Below the pieces are notes generated by a model. It was not told the DNA's origin and did no database searches. It saw nothing but the letters and a program-made list of their open reading frames with translations. A stretch of 64,000 bases of DNA from Mactromeris polynyma (Eukaryota; Mollusca; Bivalvia; Venerida; Mactridae), in the NCBI GenBank assembly GCA_032209605.1, contig JASFXZ010000003.1:8124807-8188806 (forward strand), read 5' to 3'. Of the stretch, positions 62,232-64,000 are shown piece after piece. Numbering within the stretch: position 1 is the first letter of the stretch; the number at the start of each line of letters is the position of its first letter. The position numbers and the translations under genes are program-made.

Positions 62232-63791
62232 TTTGAACTTTTGTAAGTTTAACGGTTTAACTTATTACAGTTTAAACATATGTGCATATTTCAGCAGGTA
62301 CAGTTTCGATCTAAAACAAGCAATGTGTATGCAATATATTCATAAAGAGAAAAATGTGAACTTTAGTACCCGGAAGTTTTCGTGTAACAAGCGGAAATAC
62401 TTTTTTATAAAATGTAAATTATACGTCTTAGTAAATACCACAACAAACTACAGTGATCAGTCGTCAGTTCCTTGCGTAAAATATATCAGATTTAATGTAT
62501 ATTAAGCAGTATTATATTGAGCAACCGTCTCTCTAGAATAGTTAATCTTTCCTGTTCGGTTTATCGATAAAACCTTATAAGAGCAGCCACCTCTCTTAAA
62601 TTACACAATCATGTTTTCCTCTTGTAAGCATTTACTATCAATCAACAACAGCCTAAATATGTCTCCAAACGGTTGTTTCTCTGGAGAGGTTGCTCCTGTA
62701 CCAATGTTATGTTTGTAAAAGAGAGAGAATAAGTTGCTACAGGGAACACCGCATACATAAGACAGTGCCTTCCCACAAAGACCTCCGGAAAACAACAGTC
62801 CATAAAACATAAGGCACTTGAGGAGGTTCAAGTGTACATACGTAAGGGAACAGAGGCGCAAGGAATTGTCTGACCGACCATAAGAGGTAAGTAATATAAT
62901 CAAAGAGGACACACAGGGGGAGGGAGTAATGGATGAAAAAGATCAGCAGTCAACAATAGACCGAAACTGGGCAGAAAATAACCTGAACACTATATAAAGT
63001 GAAACAATTGCATAGCGGAAAGGGAAATGAAACATACATTTTAAACACAAAAAGAAATAATAAACATACAGCAAATTTCAACATTAGAACTGTCAGTAAA
63101 AAAACTGGGGGTTTCTTAAAATCTGTAAAGTCTACTCAGTTCCTTTAAACAAATAACAACACTTTCTTACAAACAACAACACCTTTTAATACACAACAAC
63201 ATACATTACGCATATCAATACCATCACATTCTTAACAACAGATTTATTTTCCTGTTTCTCCAGGACATGTATTTTGTTCACAATGTTATTGATACAAACC
63301 TAATATACACATGTCTGTCTTACAATCTGACAGAATTGGAACGAATATTTTGATGAAACAATTTCAAATACTCAAGTAACATCACTAATCCGTTAATCAT
63401 TAGTTTTTATAATAATTTAAGGACGAAATTGAAAATAATAGAGTATGTAGGATCACCGTCACAAACTAGATGTGTCCCTAGGACACGGATGTCCCCGCTA
63501 TGGGCTTTACAGAAGAATGCAAATACTTTGCTTGTAAAGGCATAACAATTTTGAACCAATATTAATTGGAAAGCCTATTTTTAAGGACAAAAAGGACCAT
63601 GACTTATCCAAAATGTGTAAGATTGTAACTGAAATCAAACTGGACCTGTATTGTATTATCCTATGCTTACTGTGCCCAATATAAATTGAATACATCCATC
63701 CTTTCAGTTATTGATAGGAAAGCAATTTTTAAGTAAAATGAATATATACAGAATATACGGACGTCCAATGACACACTTGACACTTGTTTAA
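62232..63791. other. type B flank between copies 9 and 10
   Basis: Upstream block at about 62232-62520, R1 at about 62715-63125, then the ACAGAATTGGAACGAAT and GACACGGATGTCCCC segments leading to the copy 10 tail. Same order as 27.8-29.3 kb. No gene; the frame at 62601-62912 is the reverse of R1. Confidence 0.6.
62715..63125 (+). repeat. R1 repeat in type B flank
   Basis: Forward copy with GAGAGAATAAGTTGCTACAG, AAACATAAGGCACTTGAGG, GGAATTGTCTGACCGACC and the 3' segment GAACTGTCAGTAAAAAAACT. Confidence 0.6.
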
Positions 63792-63957
63792 TTACACCTG
63801 GTCAATCTTTTCATAGGTAGTAGGTTCACTCAGATTCACTCTATCTAACTCCATGTATTGTTCATCATCTGGGTTCAAATTGTAGTTAGCTGTTCCTCTG
63901 CCACCTGATTCACCGACTGTATCCATCGAAGTGTTGACATATGGATGTCTGTCCTGC
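63792..63957 (-). CDS. receptor copy 10: tail exon only (runs off the window)
   Basis: Last coding exon of a further receptor gene whose remaining exons lie to the right of the window. It has the standard 166-nt length with acceptor TTTAG|G. The tail reads RHPYVNTSMDT, then NLNPDDEQYMELDRVNL, then SEPTTYEKIDQV and stop, so all three tyrosine motifs are kept. The PTTYEKI form is shared with copy 5, not with copies 6, 7 and 9, matching their shared type B flank. Whether the gene is intact cannot be judged from here. Confidence 0.85.
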
Positions 63958-64000
63958 CTAAATGACGCCAAATAAAAAAATGGTCATAGTAAATTCATGT

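Noticed and set aside
1..64000. Bacterial or viral origin of the window
   Set aside because: Coding sequence is in short phased exons with GT-AG introns, with metazoan-type Ig/FN3 receptors, SINEs and LINEs; no operons, phage genes or ribosome binding sites.

Overview
This is an AT-rich animal nuclear sequence with spliced genes (GT-AG introns) and retroelements. It has no bacterial, phage or plasmid signature. The mobile elements (a GIY-YIG Penelope-like element, a LINE related to ones I associate with bivalves, tRNA-derived SINEs, foldback elements and a Harbinger remnant) suggest a mollusc, most likely a bivalve. I cannot name a species.

The window is dominated by one tandem gene family on the minus strand. 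I count ten copies or fragments and number them left to right. The full exon order (5' to 3' on the minus strand) is: signal peptide (49 nt), V-like Ig domain (339-345 nt), second Ig domain (342-348 nt), third Ig domain (267-270 nt), fibronectin III (318 nt), transmembrane (132 nt), a short cytoplasmic exon (28-46 nt), and a tail exon (usually 166 nt including stop). All extracellular exons begin and end in phase 1. The predicted product is a type I membrane receptor of about 550 residues: three Ig domains, one FN3, one membrane helix, and a tail with three tyrosine motifs (YVNT, Y-V/L/M-EL and S/T-T-YEKI).

Exon lengths sum to whole reading frames for copy 3 (522 aa, short tail), copy 5 (552 aa), copy 6 (555 aa), copy 8 (447 aa, FN3 lost but still in frame) and copy 9 (549 aa). 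Copy 10 enters at the right edge as a tail exon only. Copies 1, 2, 4 and 7 are broken: a LINE in FN3; deletions, stops and a micro-inversion; a DNA transposon in FN3 plus deletions; and an orphan tail fragment.

Layout: 1-2480 3' flank; 2.5-4.36 kb copy 1; 4.36-6.8 kb LINE; 7.2-9.8 kb copy 2; 11.7-19.6 kb copy 3; 19.86-20.72 kb long palindromic foldback element; 24.0-27.8 kb copy 4; 29.3-33.4 kb copy 5; 37.0-41.1 kb copy 6; 42.5-43.9 kb Harbinger and retroelement debris; 44.0 kb copy 7; 44.4-46.8 kb sequence unlike the array, with an RT fragment; 47.4-51.5 kb copy 8; 54.7-62.2 kb copy 9, with a permuted Penelope-like element in one intron; 63.8 kb copy 10. Between genes lie two alternating kinds of duplicated flank, which suggests the array grew in two-gene units.

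Taken together this looks like a germline-diversified cell-surface recognition locus. Framework residues of the V-like domain are conserved among copies, while the stretch after its last cysteine (the CDR3 position) differs in nearly every copy. Some copies keep signalling tails and others have lost them. The immune or allorecognition role is inference. Domain architecture, exon phases and tail motifs are read directly from the sequence.
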